DNA of 46,336 bases, taken from positions 1 to 46,336 of the forward strand of contig CAZYSK010000045.1 of assembly GCA_964649415.1 (NCBI GenBank). The letters are read 5' to 3'. The DNA is from CAZYSK01 sp964649415. GTDB lineage: Bacteria; Chloroflexota; Anaerolineae; B4-G1. A model generated the notes under the pieces. That model ran no database searches and was not told the origin of the DNA. It saw nothing but the letters and a program-made list of their open reading frames with translations. The position numbers and the translations under genes were made by a program. Shown here one piece after another: positions 30,700 through 39,447 of the stretch. The first letter of the stretch is position 1; the number at the start of each line of letters is the position of its first letter.

Positions 30700-31197
30700 A
30701 TGACAATCAAAGGCAAGGTCTGGAAGTACGGCGACGACATCAACACCGACGTCATCTTCCCCGGCAAATACACCTACACCGTCAGCGACCCGGCGGAGAT
30801 GGGGGAACACGCGCTGGAGGACCTGGACCCGCGGTTTCGCCACCAGGTCAAGGTGGGCGACGTGATCGTGGGCGGCAAGAACTTCGGCTGCGGCAGCTCC
30901 CGTGAGCAGGCGGTAACCTGCCTGGTGGTCAAGGGAGTAGGTGCCGTCATCGCCCGCTCGTTCGCCCGCATCTACTACCGCAACTGCATCAACAACGCCC
31001 TCCCGGCCATCACCTGCCCGGAGGCAGTCGACGCGTTGGAGAACGGAGACAAGATCGAGGTGGATCTGGAGGCAGGGGAGGTCCGCAGCTCGAAGGGCAC
31101 CTTCACCTTCCCGCCACTCCCGGCGGCAGTCATGGGCATCTTCGAGGCCGGCGGGCTGATCCCGTACACACGCAAGCAGCTCGGAATAGAGGACTAG
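30700..31197 (+). CDS. leuD: 3-isopropylmalate dehydratase/homoaconitase small subunit
   Basis: Small subunit of 165 residues, the swivelling domain that completes the active site of the preceding large subunit. Family motifs are GDDINTDVIFPGKYTYT at the N-terminus, the GGKNFGCGSSREQAV loop (about 58-72), which contributes the substrate-contacting serine and arginine, and FARIYYRNCINNALPAI. Length fits the archaeal/thermophile-type LeuD. A short GAGGGAT precedes the ATG. The residues that set substrate length (YTYT after the GK segment) may help in telling isopropylmalate from homoaconitate specificity, but I cannot decide from reading. The next gene begins eight bases after the stop. Confidence 0.9.
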   Translation: MTIKGKVWKYGDDINTDVIFPGKYTYTVSDPAEMGEHALEDLDPRFRHQVKVGDVIVGGKNFGCGSSREQAVTCLVVKGVGAVIARSFARIYYRNCINNALPAITCPEAVDALENGDKIEVDLEAGEVRSSKGTFTFPPLPAAVMGIFEAGGLIPYTRKQLGIED

Positions 31198-31205
31198 CAA
31201 CCTAG

Positions 31206-32240
31206 ATGAAGCAGAGAGGCTGGTCAGTGCTCGGACTGGCGCTGGCAGCGGTGGCGGCTCTGTTCGCGCTGTGGATTCTGGCGCAGCCATTGCCAGGATC
31301 TTCCACGGACGCCGCGGACAGCGGTCCGGACGCCCGGACCGCTGCATCCGGAACGGTATCCACCCCTACACTCACACCGACACCCAGACCCACCGTCCCT
31401 CCCACACACACCGACACACCGCCCCCCACGCCCACAAGCCCTCCCACCGTCACGCCGACGCCCACCGACACACCCACGCCCACGCCTACTCCCACGCCCG
31501 TCTGCACCGAGACAGCAGGCCGGGTGGAGCAGCACACGTACTTCAGCCAAACGACCGGCGACGAACAGCCCTATCGCGTCTACCTGCCGCCCTGCTACGA
31601 TCACACGGATACGCGCTATCCGGTGCTCTACCTATTCCACGGCTGGCCGTACGACGACGCCCACTGGATCGGCCTGGGAGTTGTCGAGCCCGCCGACGCG
31701 GGTATCTCAACGAACACACTGCCTCCCTTCATCGTGGTCCTGCCAGGCGGAGCCGAAAGGCTCTACGTGAACACGAGCGGTGGCGACCATTCCTTCGAAG
31801 GAGAGGTCGTCAACGATCTGATTCCCCACGTGGACAGCACCTACCGCACCCGGGCCGAGCCAGATGCGCGTGCCGTCGGCGGTATATCGCGGGGCGGGGT
31901 CTGGGCACTTGAGATAGGCTTCCTGCACGCCGATCTCTTCGCCGCCGTAGGCGCGCACAGCCCGGCCCTCTCGGTCAACCTGGCTCCCCCACTCTACGAC
32001 CCGTTCTACCTGCTGACGGCACCTGGAGTGGAGACGCTGCGCATCTACCTGGACGCAGGTGAACAGGATTGGGCACGGGAGTCCACCGAGGCACTACACC
32101 GGGCATTGGACCAACAGGGCATCGTCCACCAGTTCGTCGTCCACCCGGGGCGTCACGAAAACGCACTCTGGGCGGCGAACGTGGCCGAGTACCTGGCCTT
32201 CTACGCGGCAGCGTGGCCCACAGATGACGCGCTGCCATGA
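31206..32240 (+). CDS. Membrane-anchored esterase with Pro/Thr linker
   Basis: Exported protein of 344 residues. One N-terminal transmembrane anchor (residues 7-27) is followed by a flexible Thr/Pro-rich linker (about 50-98) and an esterase domain of the D/feruloyl-esterase type: YRVYLPPCY, YPVLYLFHGWPYDD (oxyanion region), nucleophile Ser228 in GGISRGG and His317 in HPGRHENALW; an aspartate in DAGEQDW (about residue 283) probably completes the triad. It should act outside the cell on acyl or aryl esters of glycans. No Cys lipobox is seen, so it is an uncleaved anchor or a signal peptide. It starts eight bases after leuD, so it is probably co-transcribed. An 11-bp palindrome interrupts the region between anchor and linker. 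Confidence 0.85.
   Translation: MKQRGWSVLGLALAAVAALFALWILAQPLPGSSTDAADSGPDARTAASGTVSTPTLTPTPRPTVPPTHTDTPPPTPTSPPTVTPTPTDTPTPTPTPTPVCTETAGRVEQHTYFSQTTGDEQPYRVYLPPCYDHTDTRYPVLYLFHGWPYDDAHWIGLGVVEPADAGISTNTLPPFIVVLPGGAERLYVNTSGGDHSFEGEVVNDLIPHVDSTYRTRAEPDARAVGGISRGGVWALEIGFLHADLFAAVGAHSPALSVNLAPPLYDPFYLLTAPGVETLRIYLDAGEQDWARESTEALHRALDQQGIVHQFVVHPGRHENALWAANVAEYLAFYAAAWPTDDALP
31319..31344. repeat. 11-bp stem palindrome in esterase linker
   Basis: CAGCGGTCCGG-ACGC-CCGGACCGCTG, a perfect 11-bp inverted repeat with a four-base loop, inside the coding region just after the membrane anchor. It encodes a small flexible stretch (around DSGPDART). Confidence 0.6.
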
Positions 32241-32327
32241 CGCTAACCAACCTGTCGGGGAGCAGACCCCAGCCGCCCCTGAGACCGCTTTCCTTATCCA
32301 TCCATGCAGATCCCGAGGGAGATTGAT

Positions 32328-35300
32328 ATGACATTGACCATCGAATGGCGCGCCAGGATTGAAAGATGGCGCGACGAACTACCCAGGCACTTCTACCGTC
32401 CGCTGGGCAGCCTCAGCCTGAGCGGCTTCACGACCGTGGATCAGCTCACCCCCGAGGAGGCACTCCAGCACGATTTCCGGCCCACGCCGCCCGGCACACC
32501 TTGGGGGGCGAAGTGGGAGTACGGCTGGTTCAAGGGGACCGTCGTGTTGCCGGAGGAAGCCGCCGGGCAACGCATCGCCCTCAAGGTAGACGTCGGCGCG
32601 GAGAGCACCATCTTCGTCAACGGCCAGATCGCAGGGGCGAAAGATCGGCAGCACAGCGAGTTGACGCTATGCACTGACGGCGTCTCTGGCACACAATACG
32701 ACGTGCTCATCGAAGGCTACGCCGGACACGGCCCGCGTGTGGCCCACGCCGGCCCCACTCCGCCCGGGCGTGAGACCGTCCCGGAGCCCGGCCCCACCCA
32801 GGCCATCGTCAACCAGAGCACGTTTGGCATCTGGGAGGAGAATGCCTACCAGCTCTGGATAGACGTCGAGACGCTCTGCCAACTCCGCGACAACCTTGAT
32901 CCCAACGCATTGCGCGTGGCGGAGATAGACCAGGCACTCCGGGACTTCACCGTGATTGTGGACTTCGAACTGCCCCACCCAGAGATGATGCAGACGATAC
33001 GAGCTGGCAGAGAGAGGCTAGAACCGTTGCTGGAATGCGTCAACGGCTCCACAGCCCCGACCATGTTCGCCTTCGGCCACGCACATCTGGACGTCGCGTG
33101 GCTCTGGCCGCTGGCCGAGACGGAAAGGAAAGCCGGTCGGACGCTAGCGAATCAGCTCGCGTTGATAGCAGAGTACCCCGAGTACAGGTTCCTGCAAAGC
33201 CAGCCCCACCTCTACCAGATGGTGAAAACGCGCTACCCCGAACTCTATGAACGGGTCAAGCAAGCCGTGCAGGCTGGACGTATCATCCCCGATGGCGGAA
33301 TGTGGATCCAGGCAGACACCAACATCTCAGGCGGCGAGAGCCTGATCCGGCAGTTCATCCACGGCAAGCGCTTCATCCGCGAGGAATTCGACGCCGAGAG
33401 CGAGCTACTTTGGCTGCCTGACGTGTTCGGCTACACTGGCGCGCTACCCCAGATCATGCGCGGCTGCGGGATCAAGTACTTCTCGACCGCCAAGATCTTC
33501 TGGAATTACAGTGGTGGAGATCCTTTCCCCTACAACACCTTCACCTGGGAAGGTATAGATGGCTCCGAGGTGCTCGTGCACCTGTGCAACGACTACAACT
33601 CGCGCATCGATCCCGCCTCCGTGATCGAGCGCTGGAACCAGCGTGTCCAGAAGGACGGCTTCTCCACGCGCCTCATGCCCTTCGGCTGGGGCGACGGAGG
33701 CGGCGGGCCGACGCGCGACCACATGGAGTTCCTGCGCCGTCAGCGCGACCTGGAAGGCGTGCCCCGGATCCGGGTTGACTCACCGCTGGCGTACTTCAAG
33801 GACCAGGAGGCGCGGGGCGTCCCCGAGGCGCGCTACGTCGGTGAGCTGTACTATCAAGCCCACAGGGGGACCTACACCTCGCAGGCCCGGGTCAAGAAGG
33901 GGAACCGCAAGAGCGAGTTGGCACTGCGTGAGACGGAGATATGGGGTGCCACGGCAAAGGTGCTGGCTGGCTTCGACTACCCGGCCGGCGCCGTGGACGC
34001 GGCGTGGAAGACCGTCCTGCTCAACCAATTCCACGACATCCTGCCAGGCTCTTCGATTCACCGGGTATACGAGGAGGCCGAAGCTGGCCACAGGGCCGTC
34101 ATCAAGACCGCGCGCGAGGCCGCCCACGACGCGATGGCGTGCTTCACCGACTGCTCCCAGGACCTGACCATCTTCAACTCCCTCTCGTGGGCCCGGCACG
34201 CCCTGGTCGCACTCCCCGAGCACCTCAGTAGCGCCCAGGACGAGGACGGACGGCCGCTGCCCGTGCAGGCCATCGGCGATCAAACGCTCGTCGAGGTGGC
34301 GGTGCCGGCGTGTGGCTGGACGACCATCCACGCCGGCGAAGGCTTCGACACCACGAACACGCTGCGGGTCACGGAGCGCCTGTTGGAGAACGCGCTCCTG
34401 CGCGTGGCGTTCAACGCCAAGGGCGAGATCACCAGCATCTTCGACAAGGAAGCTGGACGCGAGATCGCAGCCGGGCCGTGCAACAGCTTCAACATGTACA
34501 GGGACGTACCGGCGCGCTTCGACGCGTGGGACATCGACAGCATGTATGCCCTCACACCGGTCGAACTGGCCGAGAGCGCCTCCATTGAAGTCGTGGCCGC
34601 CGGACCGCTGGTCGCGACGATCCGCGTATCCAGACAGTTGCACCACTCCAAGCTGATCCAGGAAATCAGCCTCCGCCGGGGCAGCAGGCGCGTCGACTTT
34701 CACACAGTCGTGGAATGGCAGGAAAGCCACAAGCTGCTCAAGGTAGCCTTCCCCGTCGCCATTCAAACGGACCAGGCCGTCCACGAGATCCAGTTCGGCC
34801 ACATCCGTCGCCCGAACCACAGTTCGCGGCCCTTCGACGCGGATCGATTTGAGGTCTGCAACCACAAATGGACCGCCATCATGGAGGAAGATCACGGCGT
34901 GGCAGTGCTCAACGACTGCAAGTATGGGATCAACGTGCTGGGCAACAGCCTCAACCTGACACTGCTCAAGTCAGCACTGGCCCCCGACATGAGCGCCGAC
35001 AAGGGCCACCAGGAATTCACCTACGCCCTTTACACGTGGAACGGCAGCTTCGCCACCAGCCCCGTCGTGCGGGCGGCGTATGAACTGAACTGTCCCGTGA
35101 CCCCCGTCTCGGGCGCCGCCGGCGAACACTCGTTGTTCTCCGTGGACGCCCCCAACGTGATTGTCGAGACCGTGAAGCCGGCGGAGGACGGCTCCCCGGA
35201 CGTGATCGTGCGCCTGTACGAAGCCAAGCGGACAGCCACTCGCTGCACGCTCAGCACGTCGCTGCCGATTGTCACTGCGGCCGAAACCGATATGCTCGAG

Positions 35301-35405
35301 CGTACCCAGGCGGAACTGAGTTGCGACGCGGGCAAGATTGACCTCAGTTTCCGCGCTTTCGAGATCAAGACCCTGCGCCTGCACCCAGCGCTTCGCAGCG
35401 ACTGA
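32328..35405 (+). CDS. GH38 alpha-mannosidase
   Basis: Large glycosidase of 1025 residues that hydrolyses terminal alpha-mannose. After an N-terminal beta domain (about 1-240) comes the GH38 zinc motif GHAHLDVAWLWPLAET (His251, Asp255). The catalytic nucleophile is Asp330 in WIQADTNISGGESL, followed by LPDVFGYTGALPQIM, HDILPGSSI (a zinc histidine) and the C-terminal beta-sandwiches ending SFRAFEIKTLRL. All parts are present, so it appears full length. No signal peptide is seen, which suggests a cytoplasmic enzyme acting on imported mannosides. ATG 32328 has GAGGGAG about 6 bases upstream; an ATG eight codons earlier (32304) is less likely. It is followed after 43 bases by the GpsA-like gene. 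Confidence 0.93.
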   Translation: MTLTIEWRARIERWRDELPRHFYRPLGSLSLSGFTTVDQLTPEEALQHDFRPTPPGTPWGAKWEYGWFKGTVVLPEEAAGQRIALKVDVGAESTIFVNGQIAGAKDRQHSELTLCTDGVSGTQYDVLIEGYAGHGPRVAHAGPTPPGRETVPEPGPTQAIVNQSTFGIWEENAYQLWIDVETLCQLRDNLDPNALRVAEIDQALRDFTVIVDFELPHPEMMQTIRAGRERLEPLLECVNGSTAPTMFAFGHAHLDVAWLWPLAETERKAGRTLANQLALIAEYPEYRFLQSQPHLYQMVKTRYPELYERVKQAVQAGRIIPDGGMWIQADTNISGGESLIRQFIHGKRFIREEFDAESELLWLPDVFGYTGALPQIMRGCGIKYFSTAKIFWNYSGGDPFPYNTFTWEGIDGSEVLVHLCNDYNSRIDPASVIERWNQRVQKDGFSTRLMPFGWGDGGGGPTRDHMEFLRRQRDLEGVPRIRVDSPLAYFKDQEARGVPEARYVGELYYQAHRGTYTSQARVKKGNRKSELALRETEIWGATAKVLAGFDYPAGAVDAAWKTVLLNQFHDILPGSSIHRVYEEAEAGHRAVIKTAREAAHDAMACFTDCSQDLTIFNSLSWARHALVALPEHLSSAQDEDGRPLPVQAIGDQTLVEVAVPACGWTTIHAGEGFDTTNTLRVTERLLENALLRVAFNAKGEITSIFDKEAGREIAAGPCNSFNMYRDVPARFDAWDIDSMYALTPVELAESASIEVVAAGPLVATIRVSRQLHHSKLIQEISLRRGSRRVDFHTVVEWQESHKLLKVAFPVAIQTDQAVHEIQFGHIRRPNHSSRPFDADRFEVCNHKWTAIMEEDHGVAVLNDCKYGINVLGNSLNLTLLKSALAPDMSADKGHQEFTYALYTWNGSFATSPVVRAAYELNCPVTPVSGAAGEHSLFSVDAPNVIVETVKPAEDGSPDVIVRLYEAKRTATRCTLSTSLPIVTAAETDMLERTQAELSCDAGKIDLSFRAFEIKTLRLHPALRSD

Positions 35406-35448
35406 CCCAGCCAGCCAGCATCACCACCACATCAAGGAGATCATCGGA

Positions 35449-36513
35449 ATGAACGTAGCAATTGTAGGCGCGGGCTACATGGGCACGGCCACTGCCTATC
35501 CACTGGCCGACAATGGCCACGCTGTGCGCCTCGTCGGCACCCATCTCGACGGCGACATCATCAAGAGTTGCCAGGAGCGACGCTACCACCCGAAGCTCCA
35601 GCGTCAACTCCCCGACGCGGTGCAGCCCTACTACGTGGAGGACATCGCCCAGGCGTTGGACGGCGTAGACGTCATCGTCAGCGGCGTCAACTCCCTGGGC
35701 GTGCACTGGATCGGACAGGCGATTGGCCCGCACCTGCGGCCTGGCCAACTGATTATCGCCGTGACCAAAGGCCTGGAGGCCGCCGAAGACGGCGACCTGC
35801 ACATCTTGCCCGACGTGCTGTACAGCGAACTGCCCGCCAGTGTGCGAGACCAGGTCAGCATCGCCGCCATCGGTGGACCGTGTATCGCGGGGGAGCTGGC
35901 TGGCCGCCGCCAGTCTTGCGTCGTCTTCGGCTCGCGCGACCGCGAGCCGGTCGAACGACTGGCCGCCATCTTCCGCACGTCCTATTACCACGTGTGGTCC
36001 ACCACCGACCTGGTGGCGCTGGAGATCTGCGTAGCCCTGAAGAACGGTTACACGCTGGGTGTGGGGATGGCGGCAGGGCTGTTGGAGAAGGCTGGCGGCA
36101 CAGACGCAGCAGGCGCGCACATGCACAACCTGGCAGCCGCCATCTTTGCCCAGGGGTGCACCGAGATCGAGCACATGCTCCAAATCATGGGAGGCCAGCG
36201 CGCCTTCGCCTACGGGCTGCCGGGGGCCGGTGACCTGTACGTGACATCCCAGGGCGGGCGCTCGATGCGCCTGGGGAGGCTCCTGGGATTGGGACATTCA
36301 TACACAGAGGCACGGGAACTCATGGCCGGTGAGACGCTGGAGGCCGCCGAGATCGTCCGGGTTCTGGGAACCGCGCTGCCGAAACTCACAGCGCGCCGCG
36401 TCGTCGCCCCAGAGGACTTCCCGCTGATGCGCGCCCTGGCCGACGCTGTGATCCACGATCACCCGGCCGCCCTCCCGTTGGAGCGCTTCTTCGGGAAACG
36501 CGCTGCCGTGTAG
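35449..36513 (+). CDS. Glycerol-3-phosphate dehydrogenase-like protein
   Basis: Protein of 354 residues with the GpsA architecture: Rossmann motif VAIVGAGYMGTATAYPLADNG at the N-terminus, AVTKGLE in the middle, IAAIGGPCIAGELAG (where GpsA has GPSFA.E), catalytic-type Lys198 in ALKNGYTLGVGMAAG, and PGAGDLYVTSQGGRSMRLG near the C-terminus. GpsA reduces dihydroxyacetone phosphate to glycerol-3-phosphate for phospholipids. The GPCIAGE substitution and the longer length suggest a paralogue acting on another sugar phosphate or polyol phosphate. AAGGAGAT lies about 8 bases before ATG 35449. Its place behind an alpha-mannosidase gene fits a role in sugar metabolism. Confidence 0.85.
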   Translation: MNVAIVGAGYMGTATAYPLADNGHAVRLVGTHLDGDIIKSCQERRYHPKLQRQLPDAVQPYYVEDIAQALDGVDVIVSGVNSLGVHWIGQAIGPHLRPGQLIIAVTKGLEAAEDGDLHILPDVLYSELPASVRDQVSIAAIGGPCIAGELAGRRQSCVVFGSRDREPVERLAAIFRTSYYHVWSTTDLVALEICVALKNGYTLGVGMAAGLLEKAGGTDAAGAHMHNLAAAIFAQGCTEIEHMLQIMGGQRAFAYGLPGAGDLYVTSQGGRSMRLGRLLGLGHSYTEARELMAGETLEAAEIVRVLGTALPKLTARRVVAPEDFPLMRALADAVIHDHPAALPLERFFGKRAAV

Positions 36514-36518
36514 CGTTT

Positions 36519-36545
36519 TTGACTTTATGGAAAGTATGCTATAAT
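36519..36545 (+). promoter_or_regulatory. Promoter of the recombinase gene
   Basis: TTGACT (36519-36524), a short 15-base spacer, and TATAAT (36540-36545) preceded by TGC, an extended -10. The ATG of the recombinase is 34 bases downstream. Confidence 0.75.
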
Positions 36546-36579
36546 CAATCGAGAGATGGTGTGCCGAAAGGAACGGGCG

Positions 36580-37518
36580 ATGCGGGCACAGATTGAGGAG
36601 TTCCTTCACTTCGCAGAAGTAGAGAAAGGCTACTCCAACCACACCGTCGCGGCCTACCGAAATGACCTCACTCAGCTCTTGGCCTTTGTGAAAGGTGAGG
36701 GCATCTCGTCGTGGCAAGGTGTGAACAGAGCTCACGTCCTGGACTACATCCTGCACATGAAGGACCGTGGATATGCATCCTCGACGGTCGCCCGCAAGAT
36801 CGCGGCCGTCAAGTCGTTCTTCCAGTTCCTGGTAATCGACGGCGTGCTAGAGGGCGACGCCCCCACTACTTCGATCAACTCGCCCCCAGTGGACCAACAC
36901 CTTCCGCACCCGCTCAGCCCACAAGAGATGGCCCGCCTGCTGGCAGAACCGGCGAAGTCCAACACGTCCAAGGGAGCGCGCGATCAGGCCCTGCTTGAGT
37001 TGATGTACGCAACCGGCATGCGGGCGAGCGAAATCATCGGCTTGACCCTGGACGCAGTAGACCTGGAAGCTGGGACTGTGCGATGCATGGGCAAGGGCAA
37101 CAAGGAGCGCATTCTGCCGCTGTACGAGCGCGCCTGCGAAGTGCTCCGGGCCTACATCGAAACGGGCCGCGCCAGGCTCCTTCAGGGAAAGGACGAAACG
37201 GCGCTGTTTGTCAACCATAGGGGCCAACCCCTCACTCGCCAGGGACTGTGGCTGATTGTCAAGCAATATGCGGTGGCCGCCGGCATGCAACGCCGGGTCA
37301 CGCCGCACTCGCTGCGCCACTCCTTCGCCACCCACATGCTCGACGGCGGGGCAGGGCTGCGCGAAGTCCAACAACTGCTCGGGCACACCAACATCTCCAG
37401 CACGCAGATCTATACCAAGGTCTCCACCCGGCGCAAACGTGAGGCTTACGACCGGGCCCACCCTCGAGCACAGCCCGGACCGGCATCTGCACCAAATCCT
37501 GACGAGGGAATGCAATGA
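36580..37518 (+). CDS. xerC: Tyrosine recombinase XerC/XerD family
   Basis: Site-specific recombinase of 312 residues. The N-terminal SAM-like core-binding domain (IEEFLHFAEVEKGYSNHTVAAYRNDL) is followed by a catalytic domain with Arg148 (GMRASE), His243 and Arg246 (HSLRHSFATHML), His269 (LGHTNI) and Tyr278 (QIYTKVS), a complete catalytic set. Length and motifs fit chromosomal XerC/XerD, which resolve chromosome dimers at dif, more than phage integrases; no att-like repeats or phage genes lie nearby. ATG 36580 is preferred over 36556 because GGAAC is correctly spaced. XerC versus XerD cannot be told apart here. The purine nucleoside phosphorylase gene follows after 139 bases. Confidence 0.88.
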   Translation: MRAQIEEFLHFAEVEKGYSNHTVAAYRNDLTQLLAFVKGEGISSWQGVNRAHVLDYILHMKDRGYASSTVARKIAAVKSFFQFLVIDGVLEGDAPTTSINSPPVDQHLPHPLSPQEMARLLAEPAKSNTSKGARDQALLELMYATGMRASEIIGLTLDAVDLEAGTVRCMGKGNKERILPLYERACEVLRAYIETGRARLLQGKDETALFVNHRGQPLTRQGLWLIVKQYAVAAGMQRRVTPHSLRHSFATHMLDGGAGLREVQQLLGHTNISSTQIYTKVSTRRKREAYDRAHPRAQPGPASAPNPDEGMQ

Positions 37519-37657
37519 ACGAACGACGCCTAATCCCCACGGGCGCACGATAGCCGCTCTGGGGCATTCGCCTGTGACTGCTGAATCACATGACGAAGGG
37601 AGCGCGCCCCCGGCCAGGTTCAAGGGTCAGTCACACGAGATGAGACAGGAGACAACT

Positions 37658-38500
37658 ATGTCCCGATTCCTTTCATGGTCAGATATCGAGGCGGCCGCAG
37701 CCACGATACGGAAGCAGGCATCCATCCAACCGAGAGTGGGCCTGATTCTCGGCTCCGGCCTCAACCCCTTGGCCGACAGCGTCAAGGACAGAACGGTTAT
37801 CCCCTACGACGAGATTCCACATTTCCCAAGCCCAACGGTACACGGGCACGTTGGCAGACTGATCCTCGGACGCCTGGAAGGCCAGGCGGTCGTCGTCATG
37901 CAGGGACGAACCCACTACTACGAGGGATACACAATCGGGGAGATCGCCTTCCCCGTGCGCGTGATGCAGGCATTGGGGGCCGAGATCTTGATCGTCACCA
38001 ATGCCGCGGGCGGTCTCAACCCAGACTTCCAGGTAGCAGACGTGATGCTCATCACCGACCACATCAACCTGATTGGGATGGCTGGGCTCAACCCGCTGCG
38101 AGGCCCCAACCTCGACCAGATAGGCCCACGCTTCCCTGATATGTCGCAGCCCTATGACCCTCAGTTGCGGGCGCTTGCGCGACAAGTCGCCGACAGGGCC
38201 GGCGTGCCGTTGCAGGAGGGTGTGTACATCTGCCTGGCTGGCCCCAGTTTTGAGACCCCGGCTGATCTACGGTTCCTGCGCCTGATTGGCGCGGACGCGG
38301 TCGGCATGTCCACCGTTCCCGAGGTAACCGTCGCCCGCCACGGCGGTACGCGCGTTCTGGGACTCTCCGGCGTCAGCAACGTCCTGCCGGTCGAAGGCGC
38401 ACCGCCTGTGGAGACGAGTCACGAAGAGGTACTGGAAGCCGGCCAAGTGCTGGTACCACGGCTGGAGGCCATCATTCGCGGAGTCCTGGGCAGCCTATGA
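37658..38500 (+). CDS. Purine nucleoside phosphorylase, trimeric type
   Basis: Enzyme of 280 residues that cleaves inosine/guanosine with phosphate in purine salvage. Class-defining motifs: VGLILGSGLN phosphate loop (about 22-31), HFPSPTVHGHVG, MQGRTHYYEGY, TNAAGGLNPDF, and the substrate-pocket block YICLAGPSFETPADLRFLRLIGADAVGMSTVPEV. The PSFET and GMST segments match PNP-I, including the Glu that contacts the base. It appears complete. ATG 37658 has AGGAGA 8 bases upstream; ATG 37640 would add six residues. The stop overlaps the start of the following membrane protein gene (ATGA at 38497-38500). Confidence 0.92.
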   Translation: MSRFLSWSDIEAAAATIRKQASIQPRVGLILGSGLNPLADSVKDRTVIPYDEIPHFPSPTVHGHVGRLILGRLEGQAVVVMQGRTHYYEGYTIGEIAFPVRVMQALGAEILIVTNAAGGLNPDFQVADVMLITDHINLIGMAGLNPLRGPNLDQIGPRFPDMSQPYDPQLRALARQVADRAGVPLQEGVYICLAGPSFETPADLRFLRLIGADAVGMSTVPEVTVARHGGTRVLGLSGVSNVLPVEGAPPVETSHEEVLEAGQVLVPRLEAIIRGVLGSL

Positions 38501-39375
38501 CCATCCTTCTCCAGTGGCTGGTAGAGCACGCTTGGATATTCTACGTGGTGTGCGCCATCGGCGTCATCATCTACGTGGTGCGTGCGCTGGCGGCCCGCAG
38601 GGAGCGGCGCTTGGCTCTGTTCACGCTAGAGCGAGAGACCGCCACCGCGCGGATTGTCCAGTCGTGGGCCATGGCCGTTGTCTTCGTGGCCATCGGAGGC
38701 CTCATCTACGCCAGTGCCACTTTCGTCCTGCCCGAACTGTCGGCTGACAGACCAGACACACCCCGTCCGACGTCCACACCGTCGGCCGGCGTTCAACTCA
38801 TCACGCCCCAAGTAGTGACCACGCCCACGCCCACACTCGGCTTCCTCGTTCCAACACTCACCTCTGCGGATACGGCAGCGCCCACCGTGGTGGCCGCGAC
38901 CGTGCCCGAGGAGGAGTCCAGCGAGCCACCCACCCCGGTACCAACAGACACACCAGAGCCCGCCATTTCGGGCGAGGTACGTGCCCGTTTCGGCAACTTC
39001 GCGGAGTTGGTCAGCTACAGCGTGCCGGCCACGCAGGTCACCGCCGCCCAGGGCTTGCCGCTCACCCTCCGCTGGCAAGCCCTGCAGGAAACAAGCCCGA
39101 TGAACTACGTCGTGTTCACCCACCTTCTGGCACAGGATGGGCACCTCATCGCGCAGCACGATGGTATTCCCGTCAACGGTACCCGTCCCCTCACAGAATG
39201 GACGCCCGGCGAGGTCATCGTGGACTTGCACCAGATGGCATTCCAAGACACAGCCTACGTGGGGGCAGCGACAATCGCTGTAGGTCTCTACGATCCGGCC
39301 AGCGGGCGGGTTCCGACTCAGACAGGCAGCGACTCCGTCGTCCTGCCCACCACAATTGGCGTCGTCACTCAATAG
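38497..39375 (+). CDS. Membrane protein with Pro/Thr linker and outer beta domain
   Basis: Unrecognised protein of 292 residues. Two transmembrane helices (about 12-31 and 53-76) with a short basic segment between them precede a long Thr/Pro/Val-rich linker (about 85-160) and a C-terminal beta-rich domain (about 165-292). The latter contains LTLRWQALQETSPMNYVVFTHLLAQDGHLIAQHDGIPVNG and a LYDPASGR strand, a pattern seen at the C-terminus of membrane glycosyltransferase-like proteins of related bacteria. It probably faces outward. Function is unknown. Its ATG overlaps the purine nucleoside phosphorylase stop, so the two are translationally coupled, although a functional link is not obvious. Confidence 0.8.
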   Translation: MTILLQWLVEHAWIFYVVCAIGVIIYVVRALAARRERRLALFTLERETATARIVQSWAMAVVFVAIGGLIYASATFVLPELSADRPDTPRPTSTPSAGVQLITPQVVTTPTPTLGFLVPTLTSADTAAPTVVAATVPEEESSEPPTPVPTDTPEPAISGEVRARFGNFAELVSYSVPATQVTAAQGLPLTLRWQALQETSPMNYVVFTHLLAQDGHLIAQHDGIPVNGTRPLTEWTPGEVIVDLHQMAFQDTAYVGAATIAVGLYDPASGRVPTQTGSDSVVLPTTIGVVTQ

Positions 39376-39407
39376 CCAGTGCACACGACAGCCGGCTTCA
39401 ATCAAAA

Positions 39408-39429
39408 GAGCCCGCCGTCTGGCGGGCTC
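39408..39429 (-). terminator. Rho-independent terminator of the LGFP-repeat gene
   Basis: GAGCCCGCC-loop-GGCGGGCTC, perfect 9-bp stem with a four-base loop, followed on the minus strand by TTTTGATT. It lies between convergent genes and best serves the minus-strand gene that ends at 39448. Confidence 0.85.
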
Positions 39430-39447
39430 GTGTACGTTCGGCAGCGA

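Noticed and set aside
32336..32356. Further GCGCCAT-type repeat at the start of the GH38 gene
   Set aside because: CCATCGAATGGCGC is only partly palindromic and lies in ordinary coding sequence; it lacks the flanks of the repeat family.
36580..37518. Integrase of a prophage or integrative element
   Set aside because: No phage or conjugation genes, tRNA or att-like repeat beside it; the protein has XerC/D length and motifs.
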